Source: VAZQ01 sp963702695 (GTDB lineage Bacteria > Pseudomonadota > Alphaproteobacteria > Rhizobiales > Xanthobacteraceae). Taken from it: a stretch of 64,000 bases of DNA. The notes beneath the pieces were generated by a model, which did no database searches, had not been told where the DNA came from, and saw only the letters and a list, made by a program, of their open reading frames with translations. The stretch's first letter is position 1; each line of letters opens with the position of its first letter. A program made the translations under genes and the position numbers. The stretch is from assembly GCA_963702695.1 (NCBI GenBank), contig CAVPDS010000029.1, forward strand, positions 432,396 through 496,395. The letters run 5' to 3'. Shown here piece after piece: positions 46,256-54,838 of this stretch.

Positions 46256-46490
46256 GGGTCGCCTGCTATCGCGTCGCACGACAGGGAGAGTCCATTGCTC
46301 TGCGCGAGCGAGCAACATCGACCGAGCGTCTTGGAAAACGTAGCGTTACCTACCCGCCCTGTCCATGCGCCGTGTCGATACAGACCGCGAACGTCACTAC
46401 CGCCGGATACCTACTCAGCGGAGTGATACTATCATCTCGGATCAAAGAAAATCAGTTGGGCTTGTTGTGATAAGTCGATCCTGCCGGCCC

Positions 46491-47459
46491 TCACTCGGCG
46501 CGAATGCCGGCGGCCTTGATGATAGGGCCCCACTTCTCGTACTCGGTGCGGATGAGCTTCGAGAATTCCTCGGGTGAACTACCGACCGGCGCGGCGCCGA
46601 GGCCGAGCAGGCGTTCCTTCACGGCCGGCGCGTTCACGGCTTCGGCGCAGTCCTTGGCGAGCTTGGCCTTGATCGCCGGCGGCAGGCCGGCGGGGCCGAC
46701 GAGCCCCCACCAGACGCCGGTGTCGTAGCCCGGTATGCCGGCTTCCGCGATCGTCGGCACGTCGGGCAGCACCGGCGAGCGCTGCGCCGTGGTCACGCCG
46801 AGCGGCCGCACCGCGCCGGCCCTGATCTGTGCGAGCGATTCCGGCACGTTGTTGATCGACACCGGGATGTGCCCGCCAAGCAGGTCGTTGAGCGCCGGCG
46901 CGCCGCCTTTGTAGGGGACCGGCGTCATCTGGACCTTGGCCATGTATTTGATCAACTCGCCGGCGAGGTGCGGGGAGGTGCCGGTTCCGGCGTGGCCGTA
47001 GGAGATCTCGCCGGGCTTGGCGCGCGCTTGCGCGAGCAGGTCGGCGAATGTCTTGATCGGGGAGTCGGCGCGCACCAGGACCATGTTCGGCGAATTGCCG
47101 ATCATCGACAGCGGCGTGAAGTCGGCGAATGAATCGTACGGCAGCTTGTCGTACAGGAATGGATTGAGCGCGTGGCCGGTCGCGACGATGATCAGCGTGT
47201 AACCGTCCGGGCGGGATTTCGCCAACGCTTCCGTCGCGATCACGCCGCCGGCGCCGGGGCGGTTCTCGATCACGACCGATTGCCCCCAGCGGTGGGTCAG
47301 TTCGTCGCCGAGCGTGCGGCCGACGATGTCGACCGCGCCGCCGGCCGGGAATGGCACGAACAGGTGCACCTGCTTCGAGGGAAAGGCCTCCTGCGCCAGC
47401 GCTGCCCCGCTGCAGGCGAGAGCCCAGACGGCCGAGATCAACAGTCGACGCCACGCCAT
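46491..47459 (-). CDS. tripartite tricarboxylate transporter substrate-binding protein (Bug family), copy 1
   Basis: A 322-residue periplasmic receptor: signal peptide ending AALAQEA, then FPSKQVHLFVPFPAGGAVDI (the carboxylate-binding loop), VIENRPGAGGVIATEALAKS, GTGTSPHLAGELIKYMAKVQ, VPYKGGAPALNDLLGGHIPV and GVWWGLVGPAGLPP. The ATG at 47459 has GGGAG. Bug proteins bind organic acids and normally feed TctAB; neither membrane subunit is in the window. Confidence 0.92.
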   Translation of the reverse strand: MAWRRLLISAVWALACSGAALAQEAFPSKQVHLFVPFPAGGAVDIVGRTLGDELTHRWGQSVVIENRPGAGGVIATEALAKSRPDGYTLIIVATGHALNPFLYDKLPYDSFADFTPLSMIGNSPNMVLVRADSPIKTFADLLAQARAKPGEISYGHAGTGTSPHLAGELIKYMAKVQMTPVPYKGGAPALNDLLGGHIPVSINNVPESLAQIRAGAVRPLGVTTAQRSPVLPDVPTIAEAGIPGYDTGVWWGLVGPAGLPPAIKAKLAKDCAEAVNAPAVKERLLGLGAAPVGSSPEEFSKLIRTEYEKWGPIIKAAGIRAE

Positions 47460-47695
47460 GGTTGGGCTCCCTCGATGTTGTTGCGCTTCCTCCATCGCAT
47501 CATCCCACAACCACAGGCGGCGGCAAGGTCATGCGGACCGGTCGAACCCCATCATCGTCTCGCGGCAAGGTGGCGACGGGCGCGCCGCGTGCCACCCCTC
47601 CTGCGCGATTCAACGTCTCGGCTTATCCGGGGAAGCGGCTATAGTCCCCCGGGCGGCGACAACAGACCATACCTACGCTGAAGAGAGGCAAGCCC

Positions 47696-48202
47696 GTGTT
47701 CCGATTTAAGACTGTTTCACTCGTCGCTGTTTCACTCGTCCTGGCTGCTGCGCTCGCCGTCATCGGCGCCGCTTCGGTTCTTGCGCAGAGCCCGGGCACG
47801 CCGCAGCCGGCCGTGAAGCTGCCCGGCTTTGGCGCTTTCATGGTGATGATGGTGCAACCCCAGCACATCAAGCTCGGCCTCGCCGGCAAGCAGCGCAACT
47901 GGCCGCTGGCCGAGCATGCGTCGAAAGAACTGGGAGAGGTGTTCGACTATCTGGTGGCGGTGCGTCCCACGTTCCGCAATCAGTCGCTCGCCACCTTGAT
48001 CGATACCATGACCGGTGAAGCGCGGACTGCGCTCGACAAGGCGGTCAAGGCGGGCGATGGCAAGCAGTTCGACGAGGCCTATGAGCGCCTGACGCAGGGA
48101 TGCAACGCTTGCCACACGTCGCTCAATCAGGCCTACATCGTGATCAAGGTGCCGGATGCGGGGATGTATCCCGATCAGGATTTTCGGCCGCAATCGAAGT
48201 GA
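47696..48202 (+). CDS. periplasmic c-type cytochrome-like protein
   Basis: A 168-residue exported protein: signal peptide to about residue 30 (ending VLAQSPG), a helical body (HIKLGLAGKQRNWPLAEHAS, ELGEVFDYLVAVRPTF) and a C-terminal haem-attachment site CNACH in RLTQGCNACHTSLNQAYIVI. The position of the CxxCH near the end recalls four-helix cytochromes c'. It starts with GTG at 47696 after GAGAGG. The next gene follows after 17 bp. Confidence 0.75.
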   Translation: MFRFKTVSLVAVSLVLAAALAVIGAASVLAQSPGTPQPAVKLPGFGAFMVMMVQPQHIKLGLAGKQRNWPLAEHASKELGEVFDYLVAVRPTFRNQSLATLIDTMTGEARTALDKAVKAGDGKQFDEAYERLTQGCNACHTSLNQAYIVIKVPDAGMYPDQDFRPQSK

Positions 48203-48219
48203 CGCGCGGGAACCTCTGA

Positions 48220-49224
48220 ATGGCGAAGCAGACGCAGGGACGGCGGGCACGGGCCCTGCGCGCGCTCGCGCTGCAGGCGTTGGTCATCGTCGTCACGCTT
48301 GCGCTGTGCGAGGTGATCCTGCGCTGGATCAACATCGCCTATCTGCGCGCCGACGACTGGGGCAACCTGCGCTACCGCTTCGACGCCGAGCTCGGCTGGT
48401 CGCCCGAGCCGAATTCGCGCTCGATCGTGGCGCTGCCGCGAGAGACGGCGGTGAGCCACAACAGCCTTGGCGTTCGCGACGTGGAATTCCAGCGCAACGG
48501 AAAGCCGACGATCGTGTTCATCGGCGATTCGATGACCTGGGGTTATAACCTGGAGGCGAACGAACGCTTCTCCGACCTGCTGCGCGGGATAATCCCGAGC
48601 CACAACGTGCTCAACGCCGGCGTCTCCGGCTTCGGCACCGATCAGGAATATCTGTTTCTCAAGCGGCTGTGGAGCGAGGTCGAGCCGAGCGTGGTGGTGC
48701 TGATCGTCTGCGTCGAGAACGATCACACCGACAACAGTCGCAACATGCGTTACTTCAATTACAAGCCGTATCTCGACGCCACCGCCGATGGCGGCTTCGC
48801 GTTCCGCGGCCAGCCCGTGCCGCGACCGCGCAAATCCTATTTCCGCGACAACTGGCTGGGCGAGCACGTGATGCTGGCGCGGCTCGCGATCTCGGCCTAT
48901 GTCGAGCTGAGATACCGGCGCGTCACCGTGCCCGACCCGACCAACGAACTCATCGGACTGCTGCGCGACGAAGTTCATCGCCGCGGCGCGCGGCTGTTCG
49001 TCGGCCTCGAACGGGAAGACCCGGCGGTCGAGGATTTCCTCGAGCAGCAGCGGATCGCCTATACCCGTTTCGACGGCGCCGAGCTTTACGATTCCTCGCA
49101 CCACTGGACCCCGAAGGGCAACGCGATGGTGGCGGCGCGGCTCGCCGCGTTGCTGTCGGCGAACGGGGTGCAAGTATCGAAAGATGCTGACCGGACCGCG
49201 GGCAATGGATCAGCGCGACCGTGA
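48220..49224 (+). CDS. membrane-anchored SGNH/GDSL-like hydrolase
   Basis: A 334-residue protein with one N-terminal helix (ALQALVIVVTLALCEVILRW) and a periplasmic SGNH fold: block I is VFIGDSMTWG (Ser in GDSM), block II the NAGVSGFGTDQE Gly, block III around VENDHTD (Asn), and block V DSSHHWTPKGN (Asp/His). Such enzymes de-esterify or modify surface polymers such as alginate or peptidoglycan. The substrate is not evident. It follows the cytochrome gene by 17 bp. Confidence 0.8.
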   Translation: MAKQTQGRRARALRALALQALVIVVTLALCEVILRWINIAYLRADDWGNLRYRFDAELGWSPEPNSRSIVALPRETAVSHNSLGVRDVEFQRNGKPTIVFIGDSMTWGYNLEANERFSDLLRGIIPSHNVLNAGVSGFGTDQEYLFLKRLWSEVEPSVVVLIVCVENDHTDNSRNMRYFNYKPYLDATADGGFAFRGQPVPRPRKSYFRDNWLGEHVMLARLAISAYVELRYRRVTVPDPTNELIGLLRDEVHRRGARLFVGLEREDPAVEDFLEQQRIAYTRFDGAELYDSSHHWTPKGNAMVAARLAALLSANGVQVSKDADRTAGNGSARP

Positions 49225-49272
49225 GCGAAACATGAGGGGGCACGACAAAGTCTGCCGCCGCGCCGCTGACGC

Positions 49273-50304
49273 TCAATGCCCGCCGGCGAGTTTGGCGACT
49301 TCCTTCGCGCGCTCGATCAAGGCGGGCGGATAGGTCTTCGTGAAGAACGCCTGCAGGTCGGTGCCGCTCATCGGCTCGAGGTCGAAGTTGAGGCGTTCGA
49401 TCTCGGCCAGAAATTCCGGGTCCTTCGTCATCGCCATGAAGGCGGTGCGCAGTTCCGCGACGCGTTCCGGCGGCACGCCGGGTGGGGCCGCGAACGAGCG
49501 GCCGACGATGGTCGGGGCGGCGAAGATTTCGAGCACGCGACGGTTGTCTTCGTTCTTGGCAAGGTCGACCATGCGCGGGAGGTTTTCGAGCCCGGCGTGC
49601 TTCTCGCCGGTCTGCAGCAGCAAATTGATCTTCTTCTCGCGCAGCCAGTCCGGGTTCTCGGCCTTGAGCACCGGCCACGGCAGGCTGAGCGCCTCGACCT
49701 CGCCGCGCTCCATCGCGATCTTGGCGGAGGCGGGGCCCTCGTAACCGGTGAGGAGTTTCAGCTTCGTGCCGGCGAGCGCGTTGAGCGCGGTCCAGTTGAG
49801 CCGCGAGGAGGAGCCGGGGGCGGCGACGATCAGTTCCTTGGTGAACGCGTCTTCGATCTTCTTGACTGCGGCGGTGTGCCAGGCGAACAGCACGGCGCTG
49901 TTGCCGACAAGACGGCCGATCCAGTTGAACTTTGCCACGTCGCCGCGCAGGCCGGGCAGCCCGAGCATCTGATCGAGAAACACCGCCTGGTCGAAGATGC
50001 CGAACACGGTGCCGTCCTTGGCGGCGAGATTATAGATGTGGTTCGCCGAGCGGATGCCGGCAGCGCCCGGCATGTTCTGTGTCACGATCGCGGGATTGCC
50101 TGGAATGTGCTTGCCGAGATGGCGCGCCAGCAGGCGGCCATAGGTGTCGTAGCCGCCGGACGTGTTGGAGCCGATGATGAGCGAGATGGTCTTGCCCTTG
50201 TAGAACGGATCATCGGCGCGCGCCTGCGGCGCTGCCGCGATCAGCGCCCCGAGCGCTATTGTTGCGAGCGCGATTCCATTGGCCCACCGGCTTGCGAACG
50301 ACAT
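49273..50304 (-). CDS. Bug-family substrate-binding protein, copy 2
   Basis: A 343-residue secreted receptor: signal peptide ending PQARADDP, then FYKGKTISLIIGSNTSGGYD, YGRLLARHLGKHIPGNPAIV, TQNMPGAAGIRSANHIYNLA and a C-terminal RVAELRTAFMAMTKDPEFLA. It belongs to the more divergent TctC branch, like the protein at 56357. It lies 260 bp downstream of the MmgE/PrpD genes on the same strand and may serve the same compound. Confidence 0.88.
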   Translation of the reverse strand: MSFASRWANGIALATIALGALIAAAPQARADDPFYKGKTISLIIGSNTSGGYDTYGRLLARHLGKHIPGNPAIVTQNMPGAAGIRSANHIYNLAAKDGTVFGIFDQAVFLDQMLGLPGLRGDVAKFNWIGRLVGNSAVLFAWHTAAVKKIEDAFTKELIVAAPGSSSRLNWTALNALAGTKLKLLTGYEGPASAKIAMERGEVEALSLPWPVLKAENPDWLREKKINLLLQTGEKHAGLENLPRMVDLAKNEDNRRVLEIFAAPTIVGRSFAAPPGVPPERVAELRTAFMAMTKDPEFLAEIERLNFDLEPMSGTDLQAFFTKTYPPALIERAKEVAKLAGGH

Positions 50305-50462
50305 TTCATTCCTCCGTCGACTTGGCGGCCATCATACGGGCGGCCCCGCTGGCGCGCCACCGCGGCGCCAGTTTGTCGCGGGACAGCGGTTCCGCGAAAG
50401 CACGGCTCTCCGATGCATGCGCGGTCCGAAGGTGACGCGGGCAGTCCTGCGCATGCGCACTT

Positions 50463-50483
50463 CCTCTCCCCGCTGGGGAGAGG
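50463..50483. repeat. interspersed palindrome CCTCTCCCC-GCT-GGGGAGAGG
   Basis: A perfect 9-bp stem with a 3-base loop followed by GTTGGAGTGAGAGCG, the form of a repeat family common between genes in Bradyrhizobium-type genomes. It sits between the PrpD gene and the Bug gene. Confidence 0.7.
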
Positions 50484-50564
50484 GTTGGAGTGAGAGCGCC
50501 AGGAGGTTGATTATCACAAACGGAAGAAAAATTTGGATGCCCGGCCATGACGGCAGAGCCAACG

Positions 50565-51938
50565 TTAAAGGCTTTCCGCCGATCCAAGCCACCGCCGCAA
50601 CTCGCGGATATTGCCGATCTTTTCGATGTTCCAGATGACATCGATCAGCTCACGCGAACGCGCTTCGCCAAGCACCGATGCCATCAGGTCCATGGCCTTG
50701 GCGTTGATTTCCTCGTCGTTCATCGGGTTATCCGGGGTGCCGCGGACAGCGGTGGCGCGGTGCGTAAAATTGTGCTGGTCCGCCATCGAGATCGTCACCA
50801 GGGCCCTTTGCCGTTCCACACTGGGGTCGGGCTGCAAGGTAATCCTGCTCTTGAGGGCGACGGCTGCCGGATCGCGCATGCGTTCCTCGTCATGCGACGA
50901 GGCAAAGGTGAGGTCTCCGTCGACCAGCAGAACAGACACGAGATGCTGGAGATTGATATCCGGCATCGCCCGATTGTCCACCGTATCGATTTCGATCGGG
51001 GCCATGCGGATCAGAATTTCGGAGATGCGGTCGTGATCGATGCGATGCTCGTTCATCAGAACCTGCGCCGCATCGAGCACCGATTGAACCGGGGAGCCGA
51101 CCGACCATTTCTTGATCGTCGTGTTGAGGATCTCGAACCGTTCGCCGAGCTCTTTCACGAGCAGCTCGGGCTCAGGGTCTTGACCGAATGAAATGAAGAA
51201 ATTCTGCGCCCCGGTGAAGACGTCATTCACGCCGGTGAAGCCGGCCGCGACCATCGCCGCCGCGTTGACGCCGTTGCGCGCCGGCATGCCAGCGAAGGCG
51301 AACGCCTTCTCGACATGCTCGACGGCGCGCCGCCAGCTCGTGAGGCCGGCGGCCTGCTGGGCGGCATAGGAAAGCGCCCAGCCCACCTGTTCCGGCGTCA
51401 GCCTTGCCAGCGCGGCAGCTGCTGCCGCGGCTCCGAACACCCCCGCAAAGGCGTGGGTGCAATGACCGGCCTGGTGGAACCGGAGCGGGCTGAGCGCCAG
51501 CAGCGTCCTGCTGCCGATGTCGTATCCCAACACGGCGCTCCTCAGCAAAGCCTCGCCGCCCGCGCCTTCCTTCTCTGCCATGGCGAGAGCGGCCGGCACG
51601 ACGCTGCAGCCAAGATGCGAACGTGAGACCTTGTGCGAATCGTCGGTTTCATCCGCATGGGCAAGCATGCCGTTGGCGAAGGCCGCGTTGCTCGCGGTCG
51701 TGACAATGTCGGTGGTGATGACGGCGGCTTCCGGCGTGCCTCCCTGCTGCCGGATGTAATCGATGCCCTGAACACCTGGACGTAGTTTCGCCCCGGATAC
51801 GATCGCGGCAATCGTATCGAGCAGGTGGGCCTTGCCCTTTTGAGCGACGCCAGCAGGCAAAGGTCTGTTTGCCGCGCCGGCGATATAGGCGCTGAGCTTC
51901 GCCATGAGCGGGCTGATTTCGGTATGCTTTGGATTCAT
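50565..51938 (-). CDS. MmgE/PrpD-family protein, copy A
   Basis: A 457-residue protein of the MmgE/PrpD family (2-methylcitrate dehydratase, iminodisuccinate epimerase, cis-aconitate decarboxylase relatives). Features: HLLDTIAAIVSGAKLRPGVQ, NAAFANGMLAHADETDDSHK with the family's His/Asp region, HLGCSVVPAALAMAEKEGAG, and AFAGVFGAAAAAAALARLTP. It is the last gene of the unit SDR - PrpD-B - PrpD-A, 15 bp after copy B. The two copies may form a heteromer or act on successive intermediates. Confidence 0.88.
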   Translation of the reverse strand: MNPKHTEISPLMAKLSAYIAGAANRPLPAGVAQKGKAHLLDTIAAIVSGAKLRPGVQGIDYIRQQGGTPEAAVITTDIVTTASNAAFANGMLAHADETDDSHKVSRSHLGCSVVPAALAMAEKEGAGGEALLRSAVLGYDIGSRTLLALSPLRFHQAGHCTHAFAGVFGAAAAAAALARLTPEQVGWALSYAAQQAAGLTSWRRAVEHVEKAFAFAGMPARNGVNAAAMVAAGFTGVNDVFTGAQNFFISFGQDPEPELLVKELGERFEILNTTIKKWSVGSPVQSVLDAAQVLMNEHRIDHDRISEILIRMAPIEIDTVDNRAMPDINLQHLVSVLLVDGDLTFASSHDEERMRDPAAVALKSRITLQPDPSVERQRALVTISMADQHNFTHRATAVRGTPDNPMNDEEINAKAMDLMASVLGEARSRELIDVIWNIEKIGNIRELRRWLGSAESL

Positions 51939-51953
51939 CGCCTTGTGCTTCTT

Positions 51954-53405
51954 TCAATCGTCACGATCGATCGGCTTTTCGTTCCTTGCCGCGCCAGCCA
52001 GAAGGCTCATGAGCTTGCCGACCGAGCGCTCGCCTTCCATGCCGAGCACGCCTTCGATAATTTCTTCGCACCTCACGGGCGTAAGAACCGGATCGGAGAC
52101 CGCGCGGAATTTCGTTTTCACCACTTCGGCATCAAGGCCGGCGTGTGAGGAATGGCCTGGCGGATAGAGGCACTCCGCGACAATCTCTTCGCCGCTCTTG
52201 AGAACGACCCGCAATCGGCAGGGCATGGTGTCGGATGCGCGATCGGTCAAATCGGCAGCAACCTCAAGCGTGACCCGGTCCATGAGTTCTTTGAGCGCAG
52301 GTTCGTTCCAACGCTCGTTCTCGAACTGTTTCAGCGTGAGCGCGCCGTCCGCCAGCGCCACGGCCGGCAGGAAGGTGAAACTGTGATCCGCCGATTCGCG
52401 CGATTGCGGATAACGGCGAGAACGATCGGCTTGCTGGTCCCTGACGAACGGCAGGTCCGCCATGATCACCTCGATCCGTTCGATTGCCGCAACGCCGCCT
52501 TCGAGCCGCGCATGCGCGTCGAGTGCCGCCTGCACGGCCGTCTGGGCCGTCCCGATGCATGGAAATGACTTGACGTGTGCGCTCAGTATTTCGAGCTTTG
52601 ACGACGCTGGCGCCCACAGGGAGTCGAAGCCGAGTTCCGGCTCAAGAAAGGATTGCAGGCCGACCTCCTTGTCATCGAGAATCTCGAGCGGACCAGTCAC
52701 GCCTTTTGCCGCCAGCAACGCGCCTTGCACCCCACTCTGCGCGATCAACGCATTGGCGATCGATTTCGCCGCCGAGAGCCGCCCCTTGCGCACGATCCTC
52801 GGCGTGAGGCATCGGCACGCGCCAAGCGCCAGCGCGTGCGCCTGCCGCTTCTCGTCGAGACCCATGAGCCGCCCGGCCATGGCTGCAGCGACGAAGCCGG
52901 AGACGCTCGTTCCGTCAAATGGACACGGGTAACGGGTCAAATTCCGTAAACGGCCATAGAGTTCGTAACCGACAATGATGGCTTCAAGGACGCCGGTGGC
53001 GCTGCTGGCGAGCTTCTCCCCCATGGCGAGAGCGACTGGAATATTGTCGCTGCGATGTCCGCCGACGACCAGATGCCCCTCCGATTTCGTGAACATGATG
53101 TCGTTGAGATCGAGGACGCGAACCAGGGCGCCGTTGGCGAGGATGGCATTGAGAACCGAAACCCTTTCGGGCGTTCCGATGACTGTGCATTCGGGCGGCC
53201 CGCCCAACTCCGTCGCGAGTTCGACGACTTCGTCGGCCGCCGCGCCGTCGATGGCGGCGAACGCACACCCGATGGAATCGAGTACCAGGAGCTTCGTTTG
53301 CCGCAACGCCAATTCGGAACGATAGGCAGGGTCGCACGCCAGCGACCACGCGGCGAGCTTCTCGATCGATGTCGTGGCGGAAGTCCTGGTCAGGGTTGCC
53401 GTCAC
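51954..53405 (-). CDS. MmgE/PrpD-family protein, copy B
   Basis: A 483-residue MmgE/PrpD protein: LLVLDSIGCAFAAIDGAAAD, NAILANGALVRVLDLNDIMF, GHRSDNIPVALAMGEKLASS, and the C-terminal domain with FPCIGTAQTAVQAALDAHAR and LRVVLKSGEEIVAECLYPPG. It starts with GTG at 53405, overlapping the upstream SDR stop as GTGA, so the genes are translationally coupled. It is related to but clearly different from copy A. Confidence 0.88.
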   Translation of the reverse strand: MTATLTRTSATTSIEKLAAWSLACDPAYRSELALRQTKLLVLDSIGCAFAAIDGAAADEVVELATELGGPPECTVIGTPERVSVLNAILANGALVRVLDLNDIMFTKSEGHLVVGGHRSDNIPVALAMGEKLASSATGVLEAIIVGYELYGRLRNLTRYPCPFDGTSVSGFVAAAMAGRLMGLDEKRQAHALALGACRCLTPRIVRKGRLSAAKSIANALIAQSGVQGALLAAKGVTGPLEILDDKEVGLQSFLEPELGFDSLWAPASSKLEILSAHVKSFPCIGTAQTAVQAALDAHARLEGGVAAIERIEVIMADLPFVRDQQADRSRRYPQSRESADHSFTFLPAVALADGALTLKQFENERWNEPALKELMDRVTLEVAADLTDRASDTMPCRLRVVLKSGEEIVAECLYPPGHSSHAGLDAEVVKTKFRAVSDPVLTPVRCEEIIEGVLGMEGERSVGKLMSLLAGAARNEKPIDRDD

Positions 53406-54145
53406 GGCATGAAGCCCCCGCCATTGGCGTGGATCGTCTGCCCCGTGAGGTAGCGAGCATCAGACCCTGCGAGGAAGTGTACGAGCGAGGCAACATCGTC
53501 CGGGGTGCCGCGACGGCCGATGGGCGGCGGCTTGCCACCGGAGTGCAGGCCCGCGGTCGCGCTGTGGCCGCGCACTGTTGTCATCAGACCGGGGACCACG
53601 CAGTTGACGGTGACGCCATGCGGGGCAAGATCGTGGGCGAGGCCCCGGGTCATGCCGATGAGACCGATCTTGGCGGTGAGAAGCGGCACGCGCCGCGGTG
53701 CGCCGACATGCGCCGTCATGCCGCCGATATTGACGACCGTCCCGCCCGCGGAACGGATGAGATGCGGCATCGCCGCCTGCGTCATCAGGAAGGCGCCATC
53801 CAGAATGACGGACACCACGGCCCGGTAGTCCTCGTAGGTCATCGTCGCCAGATCGGATTCGTGCCGGACGGCCGCATTATTGACGAGGATATCGAGCCCG
53901 CCGAACGCATCGACCGCCGCTGCAACGAGAGCGGAAGCCTGGGCGGGCTCCCGGATATCCGCGAGCTTCATGATCGCGCGTCCTCCGCTCGAACGGATTT
54001 CCTGCGCGACGCTTTCGGCGGCCTCCGCCGACTGCAAGGTGGTGACGACGACCGCCGCCCCGGCGCGCGCGAGCGCGATAGCGATTGCACGGCCTATGTT
54101 ACGTGCGCTGCCCGTGACAACCGCCACGCGATTTGCGAGATCCAT
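53402..54145 (-). CDS. short-chain dehydrogenase/reductase-family protein lacking the catalytic Tyr
   Basis: A 247-residue Rossmann protein with a good NAD(P) site (VAVVTGSARNIGRAIAIALA), the NNAA strand (LDILVNNAAVRH) and DGAFLMTQAAMPHL. The active-site strand reads VNIGGMTAHVGAPRR then VPLLTAKIGLIG: Lys159 is kept, but the Tyr position of YxxxK is Leu155 and the Ser position is Gly. Classical SDR redox chemistry is therefore unlikely. Start at ATG 54145; an ATG at 54205 would add 20 residues. First gene of the PrpD unit. Confidence 0.8.
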   Translation of the reverse strand: MDLANRVAVVTGSARNIGRAIAIALARAGAAVVVTTLQSAEAAESVAQEIRSSGGRAIMKLADIREPAQASALVAAAVDAFGGLDILVNNAAVRHESDLATMTYEDYRAVVSVILDGAFLMTQAAMPHLIRSAGGTVVNIGGMTAHVGAPRRVPLLTAKIGLIGMTRGLAHDLAPHGVTVNCVVPGLMTTVRGHSATAGLHSGGKPPPIGRRGTPDDVASLVHFLAGSDARYLTGQTIHANGGGFMP

Positions 54146-54392
54146 TTTCGTATTCAACACCGTCTCCACTGCGATGATATCGTGTCCCCCTGACGCCGAA
54201 CTCATCGCATCAGGTCGTGAAAGGTTAGTTTAGGCGTGGTCTCGGCGCCAGCATTGCCGATTGTTCATGACTGTGATTTCCGCGCGCTTGTTCGGCTGGC
54301 GAAAATCTATGCTAGCGTGCCGGGCCGGAGTGGGATCGAATGACGGCTCTGTCAGGACTTCCCGTCCAGGTCAACAAGTTGGGAGATTCCGC

Positions 54393-54809
54393 ATGAGCAA
54401 GCGACCGAAAATCCGTCACCTGGCCCTTATGACGCTCGATCCTGAGCGGCTGGCAACGTTCTACGAGCAGGCATTCCAGATGACGCGGCTGACGGGCGTC
54501 CAGGGCGTGCCGGGCAGCACCGCCGTCTATATGACCGACGGTTACATCACGCTCGCACTTCTTCCTAATAAAGCCGAGGGCAAGCCATCCGGATTGAATC
54601 ACTTCGGCTTCGAGGTCGACGACCAGGATGAGATCGCTCGCCGCCTGACCGTGGCCGGTGTCAAGGCTCCCGCGAAGCGGCCGGCGGACCGCCCCTATGC
54701 GGAGACCCGCGCGACCGATCCCGACGGCAACAATTTCGACATTTCCGTGCAAGGCTTCGGCTCCGAGGAAGGCAGCGAGACGAAGAAAAAGACGCCGGTA
54801 AACGCCTGA
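54393..54809 (+). CDS. VOC-family protein
   Basis: A 138-residue VOC fold protein: KIRHLALMTLDPERLATFYE, VYMTDGYITLALLPNKAEGK, GLNHFGFEVDDQDEIARRLT and TRATDPDGNNFDISVQGFG. The probable metal ligands are His in RHLAL and NHFGF and a Glu/Asp later. ATG 54393 follows GGGAG. It is the first gene of a probable three-gene operon with the flavoprotein (29 bp on) and a Bug receptor, divergent from the SDR-PrpD unit, and could act as an isomerase or lyase on the same substrate. Confidence 0.82.
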   Translation: MSKRPKIRHLALMTLDPERLATFYEQAFQMTRLTGVQGVPGSTAVYMTDGYITLALLPNKAEGKPSGLNHFGFEVDDQDEIARRLTVAGVKAPAKRPADRPYAETRATDPDGNNFDISVQGFGSEEGSETKKKTPVNA

Positions 54810-54838
54810 CCTTTGAACAATCTTCCGGAGCGAGCCTG

